A model generated the notes under the pieces. That model was given only the letters and a program-made list of their open reading frames with translations, made no database searches and was not told the DNA's origin. From the NCBI RefSeq assembly GCF_042665075.1, contig NZ_JBHTBR010000002.1, positions 1,178,001 through 1,242,000 of the forward strand: DNA of 64,000 nucleotides. The letters run 5' to 3'. The first letter of the stretch is position 1. Every line of letters begins with the position of its first letter. This DNA comes from Hirschia litorea (GTDB taxonomy: Bacteria; Pseudomonadota; Alphaproteobacteria; Caulobacterales; Hyphomonadaceae). The translations under genes were made by a program, and so were the position numbers. Shown here piece by piece: positions 27,222-35,956 of the stretch.

Positions 27222-28331
27222 TTAATTCAGGTCTAAATCACCCAATTCCAACACGATAGCCGGATCAATATAAAAATCACCATCGCGGTCCTCGCGTGCC
27301 GTATTGCGCCATTTTACAGCCCAATGCAGATGCGGGCCTGTTGTGCGGCCAGTATTCCCCGTTGCGCCCATACGCTCGCCCGTTTTTACGACCTGCCCTG
27401 CCTGCACATCGACTTGAGATAAGTGCAAAAACACCGACACCAAACCATAGCCATGATCGAGGAAAATCGTGCCGCCTTCATAATAAAGGTCAGGATCAGC
27501 CAGCACCACTGTGCCCCCCATTGGCGCGATTAAATCTGTTCCAACTGGCACAGCCATATCAAGCCCGCGATGCACGCTGGTGGAATTACAAGCTTCTCCC
27601 GTCACTTTGGATACACCCGTATATTTTCGGGTCGGCCCAAACGGGCTGGAATATGGACCATCCGCAGGTTTTAAAAATGCAATCTCGTGGGTTGTCGGCG
27701 CATTTAAATTGGCGAAAGCGGCAACCTTCTTCACCCACGAACGAGACGCATGCGCTTTTTGCTCTTCCGAGCGCGCATCCACCTTATCGCAATCAAGTCC
27801 CGTCAATTCCCGATAATCATCTTTTCGCGGGGAAACAGGAATTTCAAATCCGGCATGAGATATACCATTTTGGCTCCAAGAAATTTTCGCAGGTGTAGAT
27901 GCATCTTGTTTCAAACCGATCGTCGCGATTTGGCTTTCATCTACAATCGCCACTTCCTTACCATCCAATTTTACGACAGCACCCACGGGCAATTTACACA
28001 CAATAAGGCCGCCTTGCTTGGCAGATGGTGAGCATTGCGCCTGCACATCCTCAACAGCGGGCACCGAGATCGCATCCTCCTCACCATCAGGTGGCAAGAA
28101 CACCTCCTCCACCACGGGAGCAGGCACATAGCTCTGCTCTAGCGCGCTGGGTGCATCAGCATCATTTTCAACCGTTTGCGTCGCCCCATCCACATGTTGC
28201 GCCGGCGTGTCTTGGGCCGCGCTTTCTGTTGGCGGCTGCGCGACATCTGCATCTGAAACCGGCGCACATGCCAAAGCGAAACTAAACGCTGCCACACTTG
28301 CAATAATGGAAAGGCTTTTAAGGTCAGTCAA
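27222..28331 (-). CDS. M23-family metallopeptidase lipoprotein
   Basis: A LytM-fold endopeptidase or its degenerate relative, likely acting on peptidoglycan cross-links in the periplasm. The 369-residue product has a hydrophobic N-terminus with the lipobox-like FALAC near residue 22, a Pro/Ala/Glu-rich linker to about residue 95, a small beta domain, and the M23 domain at about residues 220-350. HRGLDMAVP carries the first His and Asp ligands and GPHLHW the HxH motif, so the metal site looks intact. The start codon is TTG with GAGAA upstream; no in-frame ATG exists before the signal sequence. Confidence 0.87.
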   Translation of the reverse strand: MTDLKSLSIIASVAAFSFALACAPVSDADVAQPPTESAAQDTPAQHVDGATQTVENDADAPSALEQSYVPAPVVEEVFLPPDGEEDAISVPAVEDVQAQCSPSAKQGGLIVCKLPVGAVVKLDGKEVAIVDESQIATIGLKQDASTPAKISWSQNGISHAGFEIPVSPRKDDYRELTGLDCDKVDARSEEQKAHASRSWVKKVAAFANLNAPTTHEIAFLKPADGPYSSPFGPTRKYTGVSKVTGEACNSTSVHRGLDMAVPVGTDLIAPMGGTVVLADPDLYYEGGTIFLDHGYGLVSVFLHLSQVDVQAGQVVKTGERMGATGNTGRTTGPHLHWAVKWRNTAREDRDGDFYIDPAIVLELGDLDLN

Positions 28332-28385
28332 ACCGGTTCTCGCTTTGCTATTTAGGCATGTAACGGGTGAAACAAATCGACACCC

Positions 28386-28595
28386 TTATGATTTTTGCTT
28401 TTCTTTCCAACGCTTTACCGCTGCAACAGCATCCACATATGGCTCCTGAAGATCAACACTCCAGTATTTCAAATCCTCAAGTGAAATCTGCTCATTTGTG
28501 ACTGCACAGATTACAAACTGACCCATTTTTAAAATTTCAAAATCTGCATCCAGATATTTGATCTTTGCTTCTCCGGGGAGACCAGAAGAGACCAT
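28386..28595 (-). CDS. DUF2093 protein
   Basis: A 69-residue protein of the alphaproteobacterial DUF2093 family, recognisable from KIKYLDADFEILKMGQFV, CAVTNEQISLEDLKYWSVD and EPYVDAVAA. Function unknown; in relatives the gene sits between lpxK and xseA, and it keeps the xseA neighbour here. The second ATG (28595), with AAGGA seven bases before it, is preferred over one at 28601. Probably expressed with xseA, which ends 58 bases upstream of it. Confidence 0.85.
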   Translation of the reverse strand: MVSSGLPGEAKIKYLDADFEILKMGQFVICAVTNEQISLEDLKYWSVDLQEPYVDAVAAVKRWKEKQKS

Positions 28596-28652
28596 GTTCA
28601 TTTCCTTATTCGCCCATAAGATTGGGACATATTATACTTATATTTCAACGTA

Positions 28653-30323
28653 CTAAAATAAATTACCCTGTCCGCCAGACCCACCATTTTCAGGAGGTTT
28701 TTTCGGGACTCGTTTCTGCGGCACACTCGCAATTCCGCCTAAAGTTTTAGGTTGAGGCTCAGGTGGCCGCCCAACAATTCGCGGCGCTTCAACAGGTGCC
28801 AATGTATCACTCGTCACCCGCACCTCATCATCTATAAACTGCAAACGCAACCGCTCACCAGACCCCACACCCGCAGCATTCCGCACCAATTCACCATTCA
28901 TACGTTGTACGAGTACAAAGCCCCGCGCCAAAATATTTTCATGCGAAACCGTTGAAAGTAAACGGGTAATTGTTTCGAAGTTTTCGTACTTTTTGGTGAT
29001 CACTCTTTGCATCGCACTGGTTGCACGTTCAAAAGTTTTTTCAACCAAATCATAGCGCTTAGACATTGTATGGCGTGGATCACGCGCCAGAAACCGACCA
29101 TATAAACTCAGCAATGTCTTTGAGCGATCTCCAGCATCCCGCCGCAAAGCAAAGCTCGCCCGCATATGTAAAGTATTCACCGCCGTACGCCGTCGAACAA
29201 CCTCACGCTGCAACATCATCGGTTGCAATCCTGCTGCTGCCCGATCTAAACGCCGCCGTAATCTATCGACGACACTTTTTAAACCTAAATCTAGTTTTTC
29301 ACCTGCATAATCAAGCCGTTGTCGAGGCCCTTGCACCAAGCTTTCCGCACGTGGCATACGCCCTGCCACGGCTCTCAACTCGACTTTCTGGCTATCCAAG
29401 CCGCGCCGCAACCCACGCCTCGCAGCCAGCCCCAGCCTTTCAACGCGTGTCATCAATTCAGAACGTACTGGCAAAGCAATTTCAGCGGCACCAGTCGGCG
29501 TCGGCGCACGTTTATCAGACACGAAATCAATCAATGTCGTGTCAGTCTCATGCCCAACAGCAGAGATAACAGGTATGTCACTTTCAAACACAGCGCGCAC
29601 AATCAATTCATCATTGAAAGGCCATAAATCCTCAACCGACCCTCCTCCGCGCGCAACAATAATTAGGTCTGGCCGTGTATATTTTCGCGCAAGCGGGCTA
29701 ATCGCATTAAACCCGCGAATCCCTGCCGCCACTTGTTCTGCCGCATGCTCTCCCTGCACTAAAGCAGGCCACACATAAATATGGGTTGGGAAGCGTTCTT
29801 CCACGCGGTGTAAAATATCACGAATAACAGCCCCAGTTGGGCTAGTAACCACACCAATTACAAGCGGCAGAAAAGGTAATTCTTTTTTATGCTCGGGATT
29901 AAACAGCCCCTCAGCCGCTAACTTTTTCTTTCGCTCCTCAAGCAATTGCATCAACGCACCCACACCCGCAGGCCGCATCGAATCAGCAATCATTTGATAA
30001 TTGGACCGCCCCGGATAGGTCGACAATTTTCCTTCCGCAATCACCTCAAGCCCTTCTTCTGGCTTGAACGGCAATTTAGAAACTTGTCCGCTCCACATAA
30101 TCGTATTTAAAACGGCTTTATCGTCTTTCAGGTCCACATATAAATGGCCTGATTTCGCCCGCGTTACCCGCCCTAATTCACCGCGCACACGCACATATGA
30201 ATAGGCATCCTCAACCGTCCTCTTTAGTCGGTTAGACAATTCCGACACAGACATTTCTGGTGCATTGGATTGGGGTGTATCGGCTGACGATTTATTATTA
30301 GGTGGATCAAAAAGGTCTGACAT
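28653..30323 (-). CDS. xseA: Exodeoxyribonuclease VII large subunit
   Basis: Catalytic subunit of exonuclease VII, which degrades single-stranded DNA. The 556-residue product has an N-terminal OB-fold (YVRVRGELGRV near residue 41, LKDDKAVLN), the catalytic core with PTGAVIRDILHR, IIVARGGGSVEDLWPFND and SAVGHETDTTLIDFVSD RAPTP-type motifs near residues 165-275, a coiled-coil region rich in Arg and Leu, and a C-terminal barrel segment. A Pro/Gly/Lys-rich tail of about 40 residues ending GGQGNLF extends beyond the usual end. The small subunit XseB is not in the window. Confidence 0.95.
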   Translation of the reverse strand: MSDLFDPPNNKSSADTPQSNAPEMSVSELSNRLKRTVEDAYSYVRVRGELGRVTRAKSGHLYVDLKDDKAVLNTIMWSGQVSKLPFKPEEGLEVIAEGKLSTYPGRSNYQMIADSMRPAGVGALMQLLEERKKKLAAEGLFNPEHKKELPFLPLVIGVVTSPTGAVIRDILHRVEERFPTHIYVWPALVQGEHAAEQVAAGIRGFNAISPLARKYTRPDLIIVARGGGSVEDLWPFNDELIVRAVFESDIPVISAVGHETDTTLIDFVSDKRAPTPTGAAEIALPVRSELMTRVERLGLAARRGLRRGLDSQKVELRAVAGRMPRAESLVQGPRQRLDYAGEKLDLGLKSVVDRLRRRLDRAAAGLQPMMLQREVVRRRTAVNTLHMRASFALRRDAGDRSKTLLSLYGRFLARDPRHTMSKRYDLVEKTFERATSAMQRVITKKYENFETITRLLSTVSHENILARGFVLVQRMNGELVRNAAGVGSGERLRLQFIDDEVRVTSDTLAPVEAPRIVGRPPEPQPKTLGGIASVPQKRVPKKPPENGGSGGQGNLF

Positions 30324-30375
30324 ATGTCTTAAATAAAGAATGCAGGCCTATGGGTCAAACCCAGATTCACCCTAT

Positions 30376-30816
30376 TCACAGCTCAATTGCTGAAGATCGC
30401 TTTAAAGATGCGATTGTAGAGATACGGTTCAGCTCAAAGCCACCCGTTGAAGAGGTCAAATCCATCAAAATGGACCAATTCCCAACAATGCGATCATTGC
30501 TCTCATTCACTTCACCTGAATAGAGAATATCATAATCCATTAGCTCGGGAACATCTTCATATTTTTTAACAAACTGCACGAGAGACTCAGATCTGCCTCC
30601 AGATACTATTGCAGACAATTCCTCAAGTTCAGAAAGCACAAACGTATTTGGCTCCAAAGTCTGTCCCGTAATATCCCAATTGTTTTCATAGAGATTGGCA
30701 GAAAAACCGACTGTCGTTGGAATATAGAAATCCGCTTTATTATACCAATAGCGACCGGACCAAATGCCCGAAATACCACTCTTTGTGATATTTTGATCGG
30801 TTTGTTTTGCACTCAT
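30376..30816 (-). CDS. Hypothetical protein, predicted small beta-rich domain
   Basis: A 146-residue protein I do not recognise. Its alternating pattern, GIWSGRYWYN near residue 17, LYENNWDITGQTLEPN, an Ile-x-Gly-Gly-Arg segment, then DILYSGEVNESNDRIVGNWSI, suggests a small lipocalin-like beta barrel in the cytoplasm; there is no signal peptide or membrane segment. The ATG at 30816 follows GGA at proper distance and is preferred over one 12 bases earlier. Convergent or neighbouring genes do not suggest a role. Confidence 0.6.
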   Translation of the reverse strand: MSAKQTDQNITKSGISGIWSGRYWYNKADFYIPTTVGFSANLYENNWDITGQTLEPNTFVLSELEELSAIVSGGRSESLVQFVKKYEDVPELMDYDILYSGEVNESNDRIVGNWSILMDLTSSTGGFELNRISTIASLKRSSAIEL

Positions 30817-31031
30817 AATTCCGTCCACCAGATTTATTGCTCAACATCTACATTTTACGTCACAGGATGGATTTTAACCACCCTAAAATCCATCTTCACA
30901 GTATAAGCCTGAATTTCAATATAATTTCTCGTCATATAAGACACATTCTCCAAACAACTTGCCTTCAGACTGTTATCAAATTCAAAACATGCCTTGACGA
31001 CACGCGCTTCAAGCGCCAATGACTTTTTCCC

Positions 31032-32315
31032 ATGAAAATACTTATCGTCGGCGGCGGTGGCCGCGAACATGCGTTAGCTTGGCGGCTTTCTAAAAGCCCG
31101 AAAGTCACATCAATCGTTTGCGCCCCGGGCAATCCCGGAATGGCCAATGTTGCGCGGTGTATTCCCATCAAAGCGGAAGACATTGAAGGCCAAGTCCGTC
31201 TGGCCAAAGATGAGCGGCCTCATCTTGTTATTGTCGGCCCAGAAGTGCCCTTGGCAATGGGATTATCGGACCAATTAAGAATGGCAGACATTCCAGTATT
31301 TGGTCCCTCTAAAGCAGCGGCTCAACTTGAAAGTTCAAAGGGTTTTTCTAAAGACCTAATGAAAGCCTGCGGTGTTCCAACGGCTGCATATGGTCGCTTC
31401 ACTGAAGCTGACAAAGCCAAAGCATTCCTTGATAATTTTTCAGCACCATATGTCCTCAAAGCTGATGGTCTTGCCGCAGGTAAAGGCGTCGTCATCGCTG
31501 AGACACGCGAAGAAGCTGAAAAATCAATTGATGATATGCTTAGCGGACAATTTGGAGAGTCCTCTGCTGAACTCGTCATCGAAGAATTTATGGAAGGTGA
31601 AGAAGCTTCTTTCTTTGTCCTAACAGATGGCCACTCTGCCGTTCCGCTTGCAGGCGCACAGGACCATAAACGCGTCGGCGAAGGTGATACAGGCGTGAAC
31701 ACAGGCGGCATGGGTGCCTATTCTCCTGCGCCTTGCCTAGATAGCGCTATGCAAGAGCGCGTCATGGAAGAAATCGTCAACCCAACGATCAAAGGCATGC
31801 GCGATATGGGCATTCCATATACGGGTGTGTTGTTTGTGGGACTTATGATTTCGCCAGAAGGCAATCCTCGCGTTGTTGAATATAATTGCCGATTTGGTGA
31901 TCCTGAATGTCAGGTCATTATGGCCCGCCTAAAAGGTGAAATCTTGCCGCTAATGCTTGCGTGCGCAACCGGCTACAACCTCTCTGACTGCAAACGCCCT
32001 GAAAGATTTGAAGACGCAGCCGTTTGTGTCGTAATGGCTACAGAAGGCTACCCTGCTTCTTATGAAAAAGGCTCTGTCATTCGTGGGTTAGAAGAGGCTG
32101 AAGCTTCCAATGAAGGGGTTGTTGTCTTTCACGCTGGTACAGCTGAACGCAATGGCGACATCATTGCCAATGGTGGGCGCGTATTAGGTGTTACAGCAAT
32201 GGCGGACACAGTTACCCACGCGATTGAAAACGCCTACAAAGCAGTCGATCAAATAGACTGGCCCGAAGGCTTCTACCGTAGAGATATTGGTTGGCGCGCC
32301 AAAGGGCGCGGATAG
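31032..32315 (+). CDS. purD: Phosphoribosylamine-glycine ligase
   Basis: Second step of purine synthesis: ligates glycine to phosphoribosylamine with ATP. The 427-residue ATP-grasp protein shows MKILIVGGGGREHALAW at its start, VIVGPEVPLAMG, the KADGLAAGKGV loop near residue 143, EEFMEGEEASFF, NTGGMGAYSPAP near residue 220 and YNCRFGDPECQ near residue 286. Full length, followed by a strong terminator. Its position near xseA is a common alphaproteobacterial arrangement. Confidence 0.97.
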   Translation: MKILIVGGGGREHALAWRLSKSPKVTSIVCAPGNPGMANVARCIPIKAEDIEGQVRLAKDERPHLVIVGPEVPLAMGLSDQLRMADIPVFGPSKAAAQLESSKGFSKDLMKACGVPTAAYGRFTEADKAKAFLDNFSAPYVLKADGLAAGKGVVIAETREEAEKSIDDMLSGQFGESSAELVIEEFMEGEEASFFVLTDGHSAVPLAGAQDHKRVGEGDTGVNTGGMGAYSPAPCLDSAMQERVMEEIVNPTIKGMRDMGIPYTGVLFVGLMISPEGNPRVVEYNCRFGDPECQVIMARLKGEILPLMLACATGYNLSDCKRPERFEDAAVCVVMATEGYPASYEKGSVIRGLEEAEASNEGVVVFHAGTAERNGDIIANGGRVLGVTAMADTVTHAIENAYKAVDQIDWPEGFYRRDIGWRAKGRG

Positions 32316-32323
32316 CAAAATTA

Positions 32324-32362
32324 AAAAAAGGCTCTCACATCGAAAGTGTAAGAGCCTTTTTT
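32324..32362. terminator. Bidirectional rho-independent terminator
   Basis: AAAAAAGGCTCT pairs with AGAGCCTTTTTT (32351-32362), with an inner CAC/GTG extension around a short loop. It lies between convergent purD and rluB. Confidence 0.9.
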
Positions 32363-32365
32363 CTT

Positions 32366-33880
32366 CTATCTGCGGCCTCTCGGGGGACCAGACTTTTTAC
32401 CCTTTAATTTGTCCGTCTTAGAGCTAGACCCACCCCGCTTAGGCGCTGGCCTTACACCCGCCGGCCGACCACGAGATTTTGATGCACCAACGCGCTCATT
32501 CCATGGCAAACCACCATCCCCACGCGGTGTATCCTCACTCTTCTTCTCTTCACGGCGTTCTGCTAAAGAACGTGGACGCAGAACATCTTCTTTAGGCGCA
32601 TGCGCGACCTTACCCTTTGCCCGCGCACGATCACGTCGCGAACCAGAGGTTTTAGGGTGTTGAGGTAATTCCTTGCGTGTTCCATCCGGCTCAGTCACCC
32701 AGAAACCTTCATTCTCACTCGCACTTTTCCCAGCGACACCTCTGCGCTTCATACTTGACGGGCGTTTAGCTTCGCCAGGCTTGGCTGGTTTGCTATAGTC
32801 TCGTTCTTCAGATGCCTCTGCCCCTTCACGTAGCGCCGCATACCGATGCTTTCCGCGTTTAGCAAGAAGTCCCGGTTTCCCGCCACGCAACTTATCCGTA
32901 ACCATTGTTTTATCTGTCCGGCTGGTTTTGCCATCCAAACGTTTATCTTTAGCCAGTTTGTCAGTGCTTTTACCATCTTCTCCCGTTCGCGATTTGGCAC
33001 GACGTCTGACCGTGTCAGCCTCAGAGTAAGATTGCGGCAAACGCGCGGGATCAGGACGACGCTTGCGGGAAATACTGTCACCAAATTCAGCAAGCAATTC
33101 ACCCGCTGGAATTTCCGCTACGCCACCTTCAGCTAAATCCCCTAATTCAAACGGCCCATAGGATACACGGATCAAACGGTTGACGATCAGCCCAACACTT
33201 TCCAACGCACGACGGGCTTCGCGTTTTTTTCCTTCCGTTAGAACCATATCTATCCAGTTGTTATCACCTTTGGTTTTATCCAAAGTTGCAACAATAGAAC
33301 GATAGACAACACCTTCGAACATCACACCCTCTTGGAGTTTATCCAATTCGGGCTGAGTAATCTTTCCATACGCCCGCGCACGATAACAGCGCTTCAATCC
33401 CGTTGTAGGCAATTCTAATGTTCGCGCCAATTCACCATCATTTGTGAGCAGCAGCAAACCTTCAGTATTTAAGTCAAGACGTCCAATCGTCATGACGCGT
33501 GGCAAGTTTTTAGGTAGGATTTCAAACACAGTTGGACGCCCTTCTGGGTCCGAGTTTGTTGTCACTAAACCTTTGGGCTTATGGAAACGCCATAGGCGTG
33601 TTTTATCTGGACCACCGACACGTTGACCTTCAACAGTGATCTTTTCAGCGCCTGTCACTTTGAAGGCTGCACTTTCAAGTACCTGCCCATTTACAGCAAC
33701 TAGACCTTCCTCAATCAAACGCTCAGCTTCACGGCGTGAACATACGCCTGCGGCAGCGAGCCATTTCGCAATCCGCTCTCCTTGAGACCAGTCTGCTGGT
33801 CGGGCTTCGGACTTTTTTCCTTTTTGAGGATTAGGGGATTTCTTTGTGGGCTTACGGCCCGTCTCGCGACGCTCCGGCAT
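32366..33880 (-). CDS. rluB: 23S rRNA pseudouridine synthase, RluB/RsuA family, long basic tail
   Basis: Converts a uridine of 23S rRNA (U2605 in E. coli) to pseudouridine. The 504-residue product has a Lys/Arg-rich N-terminus, an S4 RNA-binding domain at about residues 35-85 (RIAKWLAAAGVCSRREAERL in part), then the synthase core with GRLDLNTEGLLLLTNDG near residue 135 carrying the catalytic Asp. From about residue 275 it continues as roughly 230 residues of disordered, Lys/Arg/Ser-rich sequence with repeated KTDK-like and RRGV/RRD segments. ATG at 33880 with GGAG six bases before it. Convergent with purD. Confidence 0.92.
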   Translation of the reverse strand: MPERRETGRKPTKKSPNPQKGKKSEARPADWSQGERIAKWLAAAGVCSRREAERLIEEGLVAVNGQVLESAAFKVTGAEKITVEGQRVGGPDKTRLWRFHKPKGLVTTNSDPEGRPTVFEILPKNLPRVMTIGRLDLNTEGLLLLTNDGELARTLELPTTGLKRCYRARAYGKITQPELDKLQEGVMFEGVVYRSIVATLDKTKGDNNWIDMVLTEGKKREARRALESVGLIVNRLIRVSYGPFELGDLAEGGVAEIPAGELLAEFGDSISRKRRPDPARLPQSYSEADTVRRRAKSRTGEDGKSTDKLAKDKRLDGKTSRTDKTMVTDKLRGGKPGLLAKRGKHRYAALREGAEASEERDYSKPAKPGEAKRPSSMKRRGVAGKSASENEGFWVTEPDGTRKELPQHPKTSGSRRDRARAKGKVAHAPKEDVLRPRSLAERREEKKSEDTPRGDGGLPWNERVGASKSRGRPAGVRPAPKRGGSSSKTDKLKGKKSGPPRGRR

Positions 33881-34052
33881 AGGCTTCTCCAATTTTTCAA
33901 TTTGTCACTGTCAAAATGACAATAAGGGGTGAGGATTTATCAGAATACGGACCACAACTCAAGCAGAGATCCAACAGGCAACACGCAGCAAGTTAGCACA
34001 TACAGAGCACACACACCTAGCCAAGCAAGCACGAATATAGCTAAAGGGTAGC

Positions 34053-34799
34053 ATGTCCCTACCAATAGCCCTGCTCATCCTCATCACAACACTTATCAGC
34101 GCCTTCATCTCAGGTATTTTTGGGATGGCTGGCGGCTTGATTTTAATGGGTTTATTGGTCGCTGTGACGACAATTCCTCAAGCTATGATTATTCATGGTG
34201 TACTTCAGTTCTTTAGCAATGCATGGCGTGCCTATTTGCTGCGAGATCATATTAATTGGAGGATAATTGGGAATTATTCCATTGGGGGCGGATGTGCTGT
34301 TGTGTGTCTGGCATTTATCTCATGGACACCTAACAAGCAGATGCTTTATTTCTTACTCGGGATGATGCCCTTATTGATATGGCTCCCTAAGCGTTTGTTT
34401 TACGCTGATATTTTGAGAAGGTTGGACTGTATATTGGCTGGCTTTCTAGTCATAGGTCTAAACACGCTTGCCGGTGTTGCTGGGCCAGTATTGGACTTGT
34501 TTTTTGTCCGTTCAGAATTAACGCGTCAGGGGATTGTCGCCAACAAATCCACAACACAAGCATGCGCGCACCTCATAAAAATCGCGTTCTGGACCGGTCC
34601 TGCTCTCAAGGTGGCTGGCGTCAGCTCACTGCCTCCTCTCTGGCTGATGCTCGCTGCTTTGCCCCTGTCCCTGCTCGGCACATGGCTTGGTGGCCTTGTG
34701 CTAGAACGCATGAATGACAACAACTTCAAACGTTATATGCGTTGGCTAGTTACACTTATTGGCGGAATATTTTTGTTGCGTGGTTTGGGTTTATTCTGA
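34053..34799 (+). CDS. TauE/SafE (TSUP) family permease
   Basis: A 248-residue integral membrane protein with about seven to eight helices. SAFISGIFGMAGGLILMGLL near the N-terminus is the conserved first motif of the TauE/SafE sulfite or organic anion exporters, repeated in weaker form near residue 125 (LNTLAGVAGPVLDLFF). Substrate unknown. AAAGGG precedes the ATG. It sits between rluB and tadA on the opposite strand to both, breaking a common tadA-rluB-rsmD neighbourhood, so it may be a later insertion. Confidence 0.87.
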   Translation: MSLPIALLILITTLISAFISGIFGMAGGLILMGLLVAVTTIPQAMIIHGVLQFFSNAWRAYLLRDHINWRIIGNYSIGGGCAVVCLAFISWTPNKQMLYFLLGMMPLLIWLPKRLFYADILRRLDCILAGFLVIGLNTLAGVAGPVLDLFFVRSELTRQGIVANKSTTQACAHLIKIAFWTGPALKVAGVSSLPPLWLMLAALPLSLLGTWLGGLVLERMNDNNFKRYMRWLVTLIGGIFLLRGLGLF

Positions 34800-34802
34800 G
34801 TT

Positions 34803-35258
34803 TTAATTTTTCTTTCGGCGCATTCTAAAAAACGCTTTGAGAATATCACCTGCCTCTTTTGCATTCACTTCATCTTGCGCCCATTCTGGTCGCCAATGAC
34901 AGGTAGGTTGTTCGAAAAATTTAGGACCATTCTTGATTGCTCCCCCCTTTATATCTTCGGCGGCGAAGATAACTTTACCAATTCGCGAAAAACTAATCGC
35001 CCCCGCACACATAGCGCATGGCTCGAGCGTTACGTATAATTCAAGACTTGGCAGCCTATAATTTTCAACAGAAGCACACGCAGCCCGTATCGCAATAATC
35101 TCGGCATGCGCAGTGGGATCATGTTTGCCAATAGGCATGTTTTGGCCTTCTCCAACGATTTCACCAGTTGAAGGATCGACAATAACTGCGCCCACTGGCA
35201 CTTCGCCATTGTCTGCTGCTTCCTTCGCTAATTGCATCGCACGCGCCATAAACGTCAT
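34803..35258 (-). CDS. tadA: tRNA(Arg) adenosine-34 deaminase
   Basis: Deaminates A34 of tRNA(Arg)ACG to inosine. The 151-residue cytidine-deaminase-fold protein has TAHAEIIAIRAAC near residue 56 with zinc His and catalytic Glu, and PCAMCAGAI near residue 88 with the two zinc Cys; the conserved N-terminal RAMQLAKEAADNGEVPVGAV is present in parts. The open frame starts with a GTG eleven codons earlier, but GAGG nine bases before the ATG at 35258 favours this start. Divergent from rsmD. Confidence 0.93.
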   Translation of the reverse strand: MTFMARAMQLAKEAADNGEVPVGAVIVDPSTGEIVGEGQNMPIGKHDPTAHAEIIAIRAACASVENYRLPSLELYVTLEPCAMCAGAISFSRIGKVIFAAEDIKGGAIKNGPKFFEQPTCHWRPEWAQDEVNAKEAGDILKAFFRMRRKKN

Positions 35259-35323
35259 TTTGGCAGCCTCATCTTCATTTAAGCCATTCACAAATCATAT
35301 CTGTCAGTGCTAACGCATTTCTT

Positions 35324-35947
35324 ATGAGAATTGTAAGCGGAAAACTAAAAGGTCGTTCGATCATTACCCCTGAAGGGCGCGATACGCGTCCTACATCCGA
35401 TCGTGCACGCGAAGCCATGTTCAACATATTAGCACACGCAGATTGGGCTCCCCCTATAGAGAATGCGCGCGTGATTGATCTTTATGCTGGGTCTGGTGCG
35501 TTGGGCTTTGAAGCGCTTTCGCGTGGCGCGAGCTACTGTTTATTTGTAGAAACCCATGTAAAAGCACGTGGCGTTATTCGCGAAAATATCGAAAAATTCA
35601 GCCAATTCGGGACAACCCGTATTCATAGACGTTCTGCTGTCGACCTTGGTAAGCGTCCCGCAGGAGCTGGAGAGAAATTCAGTATTGCATTTATGGACCC
35701 GCCCTATGGCTATGATCTAGTAGATCCAGCTATTCGTGAACTGGTCAAAGGCGATTGGTTGACGGATGATGCAATTATCGTTGCTGAAGTATCCAAAGAC
35801 GACCCAGCACCAAAATTTCCAGACTTCCAAGTGCTTCACGAAAAAAGCTATGGAGCTGCACGCGTATATATGGCGCGCCCTGCCAGAGAAGAGATCACAT
35901 CTCAACCTCAAGAAGACAGACCACCCTCACCTGATGAGGCCACATAG
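35324..35947 (+). CDS. rsmD: 16S rRNA (guanine966-N2)-methyltransferase
   Basis: Methylates G966 of 16S rRNA during assembly of the small subunit. The 207-residue product has the RsmD start MRIVSGKLKGR, TRPTSDRAREAMFNIL near residue 22, the SAM-binding VIDLYAGSGALGFEALSRGA near residue 50 and the catalytic DPPYGYD near residue 125. A polar tail of about 20 residues follows. The next gene starts ten bases after its stop. Confidence 0.95.
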   Translation: MRIVSGKLKGRSIITPEGRDTRPTSDRAREAMFNILAHADWAPPIENARVIDLYAGSGALGFEALSRGASYCLFVETHVKARGVIRENIEKFSQFGTTRIHRRSAVDLGKRPAGAGEKFSIAFMDPPYGYDLVDPAIRELVKGDWLTDDAIIVAEVSKDDPAPKFPDFQVLHEKSYGAARVYMARPAREEITSQPQEDRPPSPDEAT

Positions 35948-35956
35948 GGACAGAAT

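Noticed and set aside
28752..29778. Several plus-strand open frames of 67-167 codons inside xseA
   Set aside because: They are antisense frames of a gene whose product is recognised along its whole length.
33901..33923. TTGTCA / TGACAA inverted repeat upstream of rluB
   Set aside because: Short arms with no adjacent regulator gene; may be chance.
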